NCBI RefSeq assembly: GCF_001687365.1
Contig: NZ_LGLV01000019.1
Coordinates: 107,171 to 171,170, forward strand
DNA length: 64,000 bases
Direction: 5' to 3'
From: Pararhizobium polonicum
Lineage (GTDB): Bacteria; Pseudomonadota; Alphaproteobacteria; Rhizobiales; Rhizobiaceae
Part shown: positions 43,314 through 51,516 of the stretch, in pieces
Numbering within the stretch: the stretch's first letter is position 1
Layout: each line of letters begins with the position of its first letter
Program-made: the position numbers and the translations under genes
The notes under the pieces: generated by a model
What the model saw: the letters and a program-made list of their open reading frames with translations, nothing else
Databases searched by the model: none
Told to the model about the DNA's origin: nothing

Positions 43314-44426
43314 TCAACCGATGCGCTGCTGGCTTTGCGGATCGAAATACACAGCCTTGTCCAGGTTGAAGGCAAGCCGGGTATTCTGACCGGGCGCGAT
43401 GCGGGCATCGGCGCGCAGGCGCGCCACCACCTCCTTGCCGCCGAGCTTGGTGACCGCGAACGTATCGGAACCGGCCGGCTCCACCACCTCGATCAGGCAA
43501 TCGCCTTCGACCAGCAGGCGGGCATTGCGATCGGCACCGTCGGGATCGGTCAGCGCCTCCGGCCGAATGCCGAAGACGATCTGCTTGCCGGCATAGGCCG
43601 CTAGACCGCCGACCTGCGCGACCGGCAGATGCAGCGGTTCGGCATCGGGACGAACCAGCGAAACGCGCAGATCGTTGCCACCACCTTCGACGGTGGCGGT
43701 CAGAAGATTCATCGCTGGCGAGCCCATGAAATCGGCCACAAACAGGTTGGCGGGATTGTTGTAGATGTCGGCCGGCGTGCCGAACTGCTGCAGAATGCCG
43801 TCCTTCAAGACAGCGATCTTGGTGGCCAGCGTCATCGCCTCGATCTGATCATGTGTGACATAGACGATGGTCGTCTTCATGCGCTGATGCAGGCGCTTGA
43901 TTTCGGTGCGCATGTCGACGCGCAGCTTGGCATCGAGATTGGATAGCGGCTCATCGAACAGGAAGACCTGCGGGTTGCGCACCAAGGCGCGGCCCATGGC
44001 GACGCGCTGGCGCTGGCCGCCGGAGAGCTGTGACGGCTTGCGATCGAGCAGATGGCCGATCTGCAGCATATCGGCGACCTGCTTGATCGCCTTGTCGCGC
44101 TCGTCCTTCGGCACGCCGCGGATTTCCATGCCGAAGGCGATGTTTCCGGCCACGGTCATGTTTGGATAGAGCGCGTAGGACTGGAAGACCATGGCAATGT
44201 CGCGCTTAGAGGGATGCAGGCCCGCCACCGACTTGCCGTTGATCGCGATCTCGCCGGAGGTGATCGGTTCGAGCCCGGCGATGGTATTGAGCAGCGTCGA
44301 TTTTCCGCAGCCGGACGGGCCGACCAACACGAGGAAACCGCCTTCGTCGATTTCCAGATTGATATCCTTGAGGATTTCCAGCGAGCCATAGGACTTGCGA
44401 AGGTTTGTGATTTTCAGAAAGGACAT
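43314..44426 (-). CDS. Sugar ABC transporter ATP-binding subunit (UgpC/MsmK-like)
   Basis: ATPase of 370 residues: Walker A GPSGCGKST, Q-loop VFQSYALYPNMTV, signature LSGGQRQRVAMGRAL, Walker B VFLFDEPLSNLDA, H-loop VTHDQIEAMT, and a C-terminal regulatory TOBE region (IVFGIRPEALTD). AAGGG precedes the ATG, four bases after the permease stop. Confidence 0.95.
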   Translation of the reverse strand: MSFLKITNLRKSYGSLEILKDINLEIDEGGFLVLVGPSGCGKSTLLNTIAGLEPITSGEIAINGKSVAGLHPSKRDIAMVFQSYALYPNMTVAGNIAFGMEIRGVPKDERDKAIKQVADMLQIGHLLDRKPSQLSGGQRQRVAMGRALVRNPQVFLFDEPLSNLDAKLRVDMRTEIKRLHQRMKTTIVYVTHDQIEAMTLATKIAVLKDGILQQFGTPADIYNNPANLFVADFMGSPAMNLLTATVEGGGNDLRVSLVRPDAEPLHLPVAQVGGLAAYAGKQIVFGIRPEALTDPDGADRNARLLVEGDCLIEVVEPAGSDTFAVTKLGGKEVVARLRADARIAPGQNTRLAFNLDKAVYFDPQSQQRIG

Positions 44427-44430
44427 GGCT

Positions 44431-45312
44431 TTAACCCTTCACGGCGCCGGACATCAGGCCACGGACGAAGTAGCGGCCGGAAACGATGTAGACGACAAGC
44501 GTTGGCAGGGCGGCGAGGATCGCGCCTGCAAAATGGACGTTGTATTCCTTCACCCCGGTGGAGGAGGAAACGAGATTGTTGAGCGCCACCGTCATCGGCG
44601 TCGAGTTGGCGCCGGAGAACGAAGCCCCGAACAGGAAGTCGTTCCAGATATTGGTGAACTGCCAGATGACAGAGACGACGATGATCGGCCCCGACGACGG
44701 CAAGAGGATGCGCCGGAAGATCTGGAAGAAACTGGCGCCGTCGATCTGCGCGGCCCGCACAAGCTCGGTCGGAAACGCCTCGTAGTAATTGCGGAAATAG
44801 AGCGTGGTGAAGCCGAGACCATAGACGACATGGACGAAGACGAGACCGCTCGTCGTCCCGGCAAGACCGAAGATGCCGAGCATACGCGCCATCGGGATGA
44901 GCACGATCTGGAACGGAATGAAGCAGGACAGAAGCAGCATGCCGAAAAAGACGCCGGATCCCGGAAACCGCCACTTGGTCAGGACGTAACCGTTGAGTGC
45001 GCCGATGATCGTCGAGATGGCCACCGCCGGAACAACCATCAGGATCGAGTTGATGAAGAACGGTCTGAGGCCCGTCGGCTGAACGCCGATCTGCGCCGTC
45101 GACCAGGCGGACCGCCAGGGCTCCAGCGTCCAGGTCTGCGGCATGTTCAGCATGCCGCCCTGGCGGATTTCATCCAGCGGCTTGAAGGAATTGACGACCA
45201 TCACATAGAGCGGCAGCAGCGAATAGACCGCAAACAGGATCAGCACGGCGTAGATCAGCGCCCGCGTCAGCCGGCCGCTGGAAATGGCGTTGTCAGGGCT
45301 CTGGACGCTCAT
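44431..45312 (-). CDS. Sugar ABC transporter permease (MalG-like)
   Basis: Permease of 293 residues: LIYAVLILFAVYSLLPLYVM is the first helix, the EAA loop reads ELVRAAQIDGASFFQIFRRI, and WQFTNIWNDFLFGASFSG follows. The ATG overlaps the preceding permease stop by four bases. Confidence 0.94.
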   Translation of the reverse strand: MSVQSPDNAISSGRLTRALIYAVLILFAVYSLLPLYVMVVNSFKPLDEIRQGGMLNMPQTWTLEPWRSAWSTAQIGVQPTGLRPFFINSILMVVPAVAISTIIGALNGYVLTKWRFPGSGVFFGMLLLSCFIPFQIVLIPMARMLGIFGLAGTTSGLVFVHVVYGLGFTTLYFRNYYEAFPTELVRAAQIDGASFFQIFRRILLPSSGPIIVVSVIWQFTNIWNDFLFGASFSGANSTPMTVALNNLVSSSTGVKEYNVHFAGAILAALPTLVVYIVSGRYFVRGLMSGAVKG

Positions 45313-46190
45313 GTGCGCTTCTCCCCTTTAATTTCGGAATAGAGGTAGGGGATGATGATCGAGAAGATCATCGCCAGCATGATGATCGCCGACGAGGCGC
45401 CGATGCCCATCGAATTGCGGGTGAACGTGTAGGAATACATGAAGGTCGCCGGCAGCTCGGTCGCCTGCCCCGGCCCGCCGCCAGTCAAGGCGACAACAAG
45501 ATCGTAGGCCTTGATGGCGAGATGGGCGAGCACGACGAAGGCCGAGAGAAAGACCGGCCGCATCAAGGGAATGATGATCCGACGGTAAATCGTGGTGGAC
45601 GAGGCGCCGTCGATCTGCGCCGCCTTGATGATTTCGTTGTCGACGCCGCGAAGACCGGCAAGAAACATCGCCATGATGAAGCCGGTGGACTGCCAGACGG
45701 CGGCGATCACCACGCAGTAGATGGCGTAGTTGCGGTCCTTGATCCAGGCGAAATGGAAGCTTTCCCATCCCCAGAGATGCATGGTGTTTTCAAGACCGAT
45801 GCCCGGATCGAGAAACCATTTCCAGGCCGTGCCGGTAACGATGAAGGACAGCGCCATCGGATAGAGATAGATCGGCCGGAGCAGACCTTCGGCCCGGATC
45901 TTCTGGTCAAGCAGGATGGCGAGACCGAGACCCAGTACCGAGCAGATGACGATATAGAGCGTCGCAAAGATCGCCAGATTGGAGATCGCCCGCCACCAAT
46001 GCGGCAGGGCCCAGAGCTTGGAGTAATTGCTGAGGCCGACGAAATTGTAGGACGGCAGCATCTTGCTGTCGGTCACCGACAGATAGCCGGTATAGGCAAT
46101 GAAGCCATAGACAAAGACGAGGACGATAAGGAAGCTTGGGGCAAGCACCAGTTTTGGCACAATATCCTGCAGCCGGCTGCGGCTATCCAT
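45309..46190 (-). CDS. Sugar ABC transporter permease (MalF-like)
   Basis: Permease of about 293 residues. LVLAPSFLIVLVFVYGFIAY is the first helix, and the EAA loop is EIIKAAQIDGASSTTIYRRI. GGPGQATELPATFMYSYTFT is typical of the glucose/mannose-type importers. The ATG at 46190 is preferred over a GTG at 46202. Confidence 0.93.
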   Translation of the reverse strand: MDSRSRLQDIVPKLVLAPSFLIVLVFVYGFIAYTGYLSVTDSKMLPSYNFVGLSNYSKLWALPHWWRAISNLAIFATLYIVICSVLGLGLAILLDQKIRAEGLLRPIYLYPMALSFIVTGTAWKWFLDPGIGLENTMHLWGWESFHFAWIKDRNYAIYCVVIAAVWQSTGFIMAMFLAGLRGVDNEIIKAAQIDGASSTTIYRRIIIPLMRPVFLSAFVVLAHLAIKAYDLVVALTGGGPGQATELPATFMYSYTFTRNSMGIGASSAIIMLAMIFSIIIPYLYSEIKGEKRT

Positions 46191-46231
46191 GGCGAATACC
46201 ACCGTTGTATGTGAATTGAATAAAGCGAGAT

Positions 46232-46294
46232 GCCCCTCACCCTAGCCCTCGCCCCGCAAGCGGGGAGAGGGTATCCGAAGGGCGGATGAGAGGC
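46232..46294. repeat. Palindromic intergenic repeat, family A, copy 4 (short form)
   Basis: Starts GCCCCTCACCCTAGCCCTCG and ends GGCGGATGAGAGGC, with one internal CCCCGCAAGCGGGG hairpin. It is the shortest copy and lacks the second hairpin module. It lies between the binding-protein and first permease genes. Confidence 0.85.
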
Positions 46295-46310
46295 ACTTTT
46301 CGCAGAACGT

Positions 46311-47567
46311 TTACTGTGCGGCTGCGACAGCAGCCGGCAATTCCTTGACGGCTTCGTCAGCGGTGAGTTCACCGTTGAATTCGCGCGTCACGACGTCATA
46401 GATCGCGTTCTTGACAGCAGCCGGATTGGCATGGCCGTGGGCCATGGAACCGAACAGCTTGCCGTTCTTGTCGGCATCGGCGAGATCGGCGATTGCCTTC
46501 TTGCCGCAAGCGTCAAACGCTTCGTTCGACACGTCGGTGCGGGCAGGCGCCGAGCCCTTGACCACGTTGAAGGCCGACTGGAAGGTCGGGCTTTCGATCG
46601 CGGCGGCCATCTGCATTTGCGCCGGCACCTTGTCGGCGGCAACCTTGAACATCGCAAACTGGTCGGAGTTGAAGGTCACGGAGCCCTGGGTTTCCGGATA
46701 GCGCATGCAGACGAAGTCGGTGCCGGGCACCTTCTTGGCCTTGACGAACTCGCCCTTTGCCCAATCGCCCATGAACTGCACACCGGCCTTGCCTTCGATG
46801 ACCATGGCGGATGCCAGGTTCCAGTCACGGCCGGAGAAGTTGTCGTCCACATAGGAACGCAGCTTGGTCATGCGCTCGAACGCGGTCTTCATCTTGTCGC
46901 CGCCGAGCGCTGCCGGATCGAGATCGATGAAGGCTGCCTTGTAGAAGTCGGTGCCGAGCGAGAGAACGACGGCATCAAACAGGGTTGCATCCTGCCACGG
47001 CTGGCCACCGGCCGCGATCGGCGTGATGCCCTGTGCCTTGAAGTTGTCGAGCAGGGCGACCAGTTCGTCCCAGTTCTGCGGCTCCTTGCCGCCGGCCTTG
47101 TCGAGCGCTGCCTTGTTGATCCACATCCAGTTGGTGGAGTGGACGTTGACCGGGGCCGCGATCCAGTGGCCGTCATACTTGGAGAATTTCTGCAGGGCCG
47201 CCGGAATGACCTTGTCCCAGCCTTCCTTGCCAGCGATCTCGTCGAGATTGCCGAGCGAGCCTTCCTTGGCCCAATCGAGAATGTCGAAGCCGAGCATCTG
47301 CACCGCCGTCGGAGCATTCCCCGAGGTAACGCGGGCGCGCAGCACGGTCATGGCTTCTGTACCGCCACCACCGGCAACCGGCATGTCGGTCCAGGAAATG
47401 CCCTTGCTTTCCAGATCCTTCTTCAGAACGTCCAGAGCGGCGGCTTCACCGCCGGATGTCCACCAATGCAGAACCTCGACGCTTTCCGCCGCACGGACGG
47501 CAGAACCGCCCGCCAAGCTGCCGATCATGATCGCTGCCACTGCTGTCGTCGTCAAAAACTTGCGCAT
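46311..47567 (-). CDS. Sugar ABC transporter substrate-binding protein (glucose/mannose-type)
   Basis: Periplasmic protein of 418 residues with a Sec signal ([20 protein letters not shown], cleavage near VRA-AE). The mature start [20 protein letters not shown] resembles glucose/mannose-binding proteins such as GtsA from family memory. Two Cys (FVCMRYP, FDACGKK) may form a disulphide, as in that group. GGGAGG precedes the ATG. It is the first gene of the operon and divergent from a LacI gene. Confidence 0.93.
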   Translation of the reverse strand: MRKFLTTTAVAAIMIGSLAGGSAVRAAESVEVLHWWTSGGEAAALDVLKKDLESKGISWTDMPVAGGGGTEAMTVLRARVTSGNAPTAVQMLGFDILDWAKEGSLGNLDEIAGKEGWDKVIPAALQKFSKYDGHWIAAPVNVHSTNWMWINKAALDKAGGKEPQNWDELVALLDNFKAQGITPIAAGGQPWQDATLFDAVVLSLGTDFYKAAFIDLDPAALGGDKMKTAFERMTKLRSYVDDNFSGRDWNLASAMVIEGKAGVQFMGDWAKGEFVKAKKVPGTDFVCMRYPETQGSVTFNSDQFAMFKVAADKVPAQMQMAAAIESPTFQSAFNVVKGSAPARTDVSNEAFDACGKKAIADLADADKNGKLFGSMAHGHANPAAVKNAIYDVVTREFNGELTADEAVKELPAAVAAAQ

Positions 47568-47675
47568 CGTATTCCTCCCGTTTGCAAGTCACATGGCGGA
47601 AAGCTCCTCCCCGCCGTTGAATGCCATCCCGTTTCAAAACGGGAAGCAATTGGTTTGCGGCCTCCACCGCCGGTC

Positions 47676-47693
47676 ATTTAAAACGTTATAAAT
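47676..47693. promoter_or_regulatory. LacI-type operator upstream of the sugar-binding protein gene
   Basis: ATTTAAAAC|GTTATAAAT, eight of nine positions palindromic around the central CG expected for LacI-family operators. It lies 109-126 bases upstream of the binding-protein ATG within the 331-base divergent region. Confidence 0.65.
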
Positions 47694-47812
47694 CCCGTCA
47701 AGTCAAGCATCGCGCAAAACCTCATGTTCTGTGGATTTAACCTACTGAATCTGAGTGTTTATAGTCTGATGCACGGATTCCGCACCGCAGCAAAATTCTC
47801 GCGATAAGTATG

Positions 47813-47830
47813 ATTTAAAACGTTTTCATA
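47813..47830. promoter_or_regulatory. Second LacI-type operator, near the LacI gene
   Basis: ATTTAAAAC|GTTTTCATA shares the 11-base core ATTTAAAACGT with the first site but has a weaker right arm (six of nine). It lies 69-86 bases upstream of the LacI start, consistent with autoregulation or looping with the first site. Confidence 0.55.
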
Positions 47831-47898
47831 AACACATTGCACCTGCGTTCGTCTGACGTTACAAAAGCGCCTTGTCGCGATCTCATGGGAGCACTTCA

Positions 47899-48939
47899 TT
47901 GACCGATACTCCCAAGCCCCTGGCCTCTGACACCATGCTCAAAAGCAGCAAGCCAACCCTGCGTACGATCGCCGACCTGACAGGATTTGCCGTGACCACG
48001 GTGTCGCGTGCGCTCGGCAATGCGCCGCAGATTTCGGCCGAGACCCGTAGGCGCGTCCACGCCGTCGCCGCCGAGATCGGTTACCTGCCGGACCGCGCCG
48101 CCCAGCGGTTGAAGACCGGCCGCACCAACGTCATCTGCGTCCTGCTCGATCCGCACGAGGAAATCCTCGGCTACGGCATCTCGCTGATGCATGGACTTGC
48201 CAAGGCGCTCCAGGATACGTCCTATCACCTGATCGTCATGCCGAATTTCATCGGCGGCGCCAATATCGACGCTGTCCGTCATATTGTGCGCAACGGTATG
48301 GCCGACGGCCTGATCTTTTCGCGCACCGAGCCTTTCGATCCGCGCGTCCGCCTGCTGCTCGAAAACGGCTTCCCGTTCGTCACCCATGGCAGAACCGAAT
48401 TCACCACGCCGCACCCTTACGTCGACTACGACAATTTCAGTTTCGCCTACGAGGCCACCAAGCGGCTGATCGCTCGCGGCCGCCGCAAACCGATGATCAT
48501 CCTGCCACCCAAGCGCATGACCTTCTCGCAGCACCTGCTGCACGGTTTCATGACGGCGGTGCGCGAAGCGGGTGTCGCCTACGAAATCCCCGGCGAGATC
48601 GATCTCGACTGTCCGGTCGAGCAGATCCGCGATTATATGAGCCGGCGTGCCGGCGAGCCCGACGCTCCCGACGGCTTTGCCTGCGGCGGCGAGGTCTCGG
48701 CGCTTGCAACCATCACCGGCATGAGCGACCACGGCCTGACGCTCGGGCTGGAATACGACATCGTCGCCAAGCGGACGTCGAAACTCTTGAGCCAGATCCA
48801 GCCGAAGGTCGAGACGATCTACGAGGACCTGACCGATACGGGCCAACAGATGGGCCGCGTCCTTCTCGCCCGGATCGCAGGTGATGAGGCAACCGAGATG
48901 CAGGTGCTGCTCAAGCCGCAGATTGGTTTTTCGGCGTGA
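47899..48939 (+). CDS. LacI family transcriptional regulator
   Basis: Regulator of about 346 residues. The N-terminal helix-turn-helix is PTLRTIADLTGFAVTTVSRA with the hinge helix RAAQRLKTGRTN. A periplasmic-binding-protein-like ligand domain follows (YGISLMHGLAKALQDTSYHL, DGLIFSRTEPFDPRV). Start chosen at TTG 47899 with GGGAG seven bases upstream; ATG at 47935 is the alternative. It is divergent from the sugar importer operon, and two operator-like sites lie between. Confidence 0.92.
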   Translation: MTDTPKPLASDTMLKSSKPTLRTIADLTGFAVTTVSRALGNAPQISAETRRRVHAVAAEIGYLPDRAAQRLKTGRTNVICVLLDPHEEILGYGISLMHGLAKALQDTSYHLIVMPNFIGGANIDAVRHIVRNGMADGLIFSRTEPFDPRVRLLLENGFPFVTHGRTEFTTPHPYVDYDNFSFAYEATKRLIARGRRKPMIILPPKRMTFSQHLLHGFMTAVREAGVAYEIPGEIDLDCPVEQIRDYMSRRAGEPDAPDGFACGGEVSALATITGMSDHGLTLGLEYDIVAKRTSKLLSQIQPKVETIYEDLTDTGQQMGRVLLARIAGDEATEMQVLLKPQIGFSA

Positions 48940-48977
48940 GGTATCTCGGGTATCGCTGGGTGTCCCGATGAGGTTCA

Positions 48978-49105
48978 CCCCCCTCTGTCGGCAACACCGA
49001 CATCTCCCCCACAAGGCGGGAGATTGGCCGCTGGCGCTGTCAGCACAAAAGAAAAGAACAATCTTCCCCCTTGTGGGGGAGATGCCCAGAAGGGACAGAG
49101 GCGGG
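48978..49105. repeat. Palindromic intergenic repeat, family C
   Basis: The left part contains CCCCCCTCTGTC and CATCTCCCCCACAAG, the right part CTTCCCCCTTGTGGGGGAGATG and GGGACAGAGGCGGG. The two ends are therefore imperfect inverted copies of about 45 bases with a non-palindromic centre. It fills most of the 286-base gap between the convergent LacI and aldehyde dehydrogenase genes and could serve as a two-way terminator. Confidence 0.82.
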
Positions 49106-49225
49106 TAAGCTTCCTCGATCTCCCTCAAAAGCGAAGAGGAAACGGAGACAGCGCCCTGCTCCAGATTTAAATTCAATTCCCGCATCACGCCCTCCTTTCC
49201 CTCATCTGCCTGCATCCAATTCGTC

Positions 49226-50737
49226 TTACGAACGCGGCATCCACCAGCCAGTGCGGCCGCCGATATGCATGTTGAGCGTCTTGGTCTCGGTGTAATCCTC
49301 GACCGCATGTCGGCCGAGTTCGCGGCCGAGGCCGGACTGGCGGTAGCCGCCGAAGGGGAGCTCCGAGGCGCCATCCATGAAGGTGTTCATCCAGATCGTG
49401 CCCGCCCGCACCTTGCGGCCGATCGTCAGGCACGTGTCGAAATCCCGGCTCCAGACCCCGGCCGACAGGCCGTAATCGATGGAATTGGCAATCCGGATCG
49501 CCTCATCCGCCGTCTCGAAGGTGAGCACTGAGAGAACCGGACCGAAGACTTCCTCCCGCGCCACGGCCATATCGGGCGTCACAGCCGAAAGAATGGTCGG
49601 CGACATGAACTGGCCGGATCCGAGATCGAGTGCCAAACCGCCATGCGAGACCGTGGCGCCATTGCCGGAGGCGGCTGTGACATAGCCGACGATTTTCTCC
49701 AGATGCTGCGGTGTGATGATCGCCCCGACCTGCGTTTCCGGATCGAGCGGATCGCCGACCTTGACCTTGGCCGACATCGCGGCAATGCGGGCGATGACAT
49801 CCTCAGCGATATCCTTGTGGACGATCAGCCGCGAACCGGCATTGCAGCATTCGCCGGCATTGAAATAGGCGCCGAACACCGCCGCATCGATGAAATCATC
49901 GAGATTGGCATCCGGAAAGACGATCTGAGGGTTCTTGCCGCCGAGTTCCAGCGACACCTTCTTCAACGTCTGCGCCGCATTGGTCATGGTCAGCTTGCCG
50001 ACGCCGGTCGAGCCGGTGAAGGAGACCATGTCGACATCCGGATGCGACGTCATCGTCGTGCCGATATCCGGGCCGGTACCTGTGATGATATTGACGACAC
50101 CGGCCGGAACGCCGGCGGCCTCGAGGATTTCGCCGAGAACCAGCGTCGAGCCGGAGGTGAGCTCGGACGGCTTGACCACCGTGGTGCAACCGGCGGCCAA
50201 CGCGAAGGGCAGTTTCTGGCTGACGATCAGGAACGGGAAGTTCCACGGCGTGATGATCGAGACGACGCCGATCGCCTCGCGCAGGACAACGCCGAGCGTG
50301 CCGTCGCCAAGCGTATTGTAGCTTTCGCCGTGCAGATCGCGGGCAAGCGCTGCGGCATAGCGCCAGATATCGGCAGCACCGCCGAGTTCGCCCTTGGCCT
50401 GGCTGATCGGCTTGCCGGATTCGATGCAATCGAGATAGGCCAGTTCATCGGCGCGCGCCGCGATCATGTCGGCAGCCTTCAGCAGCACGAGCGAACGCTC
50501 CGATGCCGTCATGCGCGGCCAAGGGCCATCGTCGAAGGCTTTGCGTGCGGCGGCAATCGCCCGTTCGGCATCGGCTTTCGTCGCGGCCGGATAGCGGCTG
50601 ACGGTGACACCATGACCGGGCGCCACGCGCTCCAGCGTCCTGCCCTCGGCAGCGTTGCCCCATTTGCCGTCGATCAGCATCTGGAAATCACGCACCTTTG
50701 TGTCAGTCAAAGCCTTGGGCTTCACCAGAATCGTCAT
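49226..50737 (-). CDS. Aldehyde dehydrogenase family protein
   Basis: NAD(P)-dependent dehydrogenase of about 503 residues: TPWNFPFLIVSQKLPFALAA, FTGSTGVGK, general base Glu in SLELGGKNPQIVFPDANLDD, and nucleophile in NAGECCNAGSRLIV (second Cys of the pair). The ATG at 50737 shares one base with the enoyl-CoA hydratase stop (TAATG). Last gene of a five-gene catabolic operon. Confidence 0.94.
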   Translation of the reverse strand: MTILVKPKALTDTKVRDFQMLIDGKWGNAAEGRTLERVAPGHGVTVSRYPAATKADAERAIAAARKAFDDGPWPRMTASERSLVLLKAADMIAARADELAYLDCIESGKPISQAKGELGGAADIWRYAAALARDLHGESYNTLGDGTLGVVLREAIGVVSIITPWNFPFLIVSQKLPFALAAGCTTVVKPSELTSGSTLVLGEILEAAGVPAGVVNIITGTGPDIGTTMTSHPDVDMVSFTGSTGVGKLTMTNAAQTLKKVSLELGGKNPQIVFPDANLDDFIDAAVFGAYFNAGECCNAGSRLIVHKDIAEDVIARIAAMSAKVKVGDPLDPETQVGAIITPQHLEKIVGYVTAASGNGATVSHGGLALDLGSGQFMSPTILSAVTPDMAVAREEVFGPVLSVLTFETADEAIRIANSIDYGLSAGVWSRDFDTCLTIGRKVRAGTIWMNTFMDGASELPFGGYRQSGLGRELGRHAVEDYTETKTLNMHIGGRTGWWMPRS

Positions 50738-51516
50738 TACCATTCTCCCTTGAATTCCGCGGGGCGTTTTCCGGAAAAAGCCGCAACGCCCTCTTTCATG
50801 TCGCCGGTCTTGGCCGCCAGGATCGAGCCCAGCGCCTCGACGGCTGTGCCGTTGTCCTCACCGTTAGCCGCGGCGATCATCAGCTTGCAGATTTCGAGCG
50901 CCGCTGGCCCACGCTTGGCGATACGATGGGCATAATCCATGGCTGCAGCCACAACCGTTCCGGTCTCTGCCACCGCATCGACCAGCCCCAATACTCGTGC
51001 CTCTTCCGCCGTAAACATCTCACCGCCGAGCACCATGCGCCGAACCACCTGTGCACCAAAACGCCTGACCAGACGCTGCGTGCCCGACCAGCCCGGCACC
51101 ATGCCAAGGCTCGTCTCCGGCAGCCCGATCTTGATCTGGGATTCCGCAATCCGGATATCGGCAGCCGCCGCCAGCTCTAGCCCGCCGCCAAGCGCATGAC
51201 CGTTCATTGCCGCAATCACCGGCATGCGCAAAGTTGCCAGCCGCTCGAACACGCGATGGCCGAAACGCACCCAGGCGTGGCCGAATTCATTCGGGCTCAT
51301 TGCCCCCCAAGCCTTGATATCGCCGCCGGCAGAAAAGGCCTTACCCTCGCCGGTCAGGATCACAGCCCGCACGCTGGCATCGGCCTCGACGGTATCGCAG
51401 GCAGCGGCGAGCGCCTTCAGCATGTCGATATCCAGCGCGTTCAGCTTTTCCGCCCGTGCGACGGTGAGGATGGCAATCCCGCCCTCGATCTCGATCCTGA
51501 TGCGGGCGTCAGACAT
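50737..51516 (-). CDS. Enoyl-CoA hydratase/isomerase family protein
   Basis: Crotonase-fold enzyme of 259 residues. The oxyanion-hole segments are AFSAGGDIKAWG and NGHALGGGLELAAAADIRIA, and the region with the catalytic Glu reads GLPETSLGMVPGWSGTQRLV. It acts on a CoA thioester in hydration, isomerisation or retro-aldol chemistry. GGAAGGAG precedes the ATG, and the first eight bases overlap the CoA-transferase gene. Confidence 0.93.
   Translation of the reverse strand: MSDARIRIEIEGGIAILTVARAEKLNALDIDMLKALAAACDTVEADASVRAVILTGEGKAFSAGGDIKAWGAMSPNEFGHAWVRFGHRVFERLATLRMPVIAAMNGHALGGGLELAAAADIRIAESQIKIGLPETSLGMVPGWSGTQRLVRRFGAQVVRRMVLGGEMFTAEEARVLGLVDAVAETGTVVAAAMDYAHRIAKRGPAALEICKLMIAAANGEDNGTAVEALGSILAAKTGDMKEGVAAFSGKRPAEFKGEW

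Noticed and set aside
42172..43389. Plus-strand open frame of 405 codons
   Set aside because: Antisense to the GMC oxidoreductase gene at 41806-43305.
47896..49374. Minus-strand open frame of 492 codons, including an ATG at 49185 with a good GGAGG site
   Set aside because: After about 28 codons it reads through repeat C and then antisense to the LacI gene. The start is tempting, but the peptide is mostly repeat-derived.
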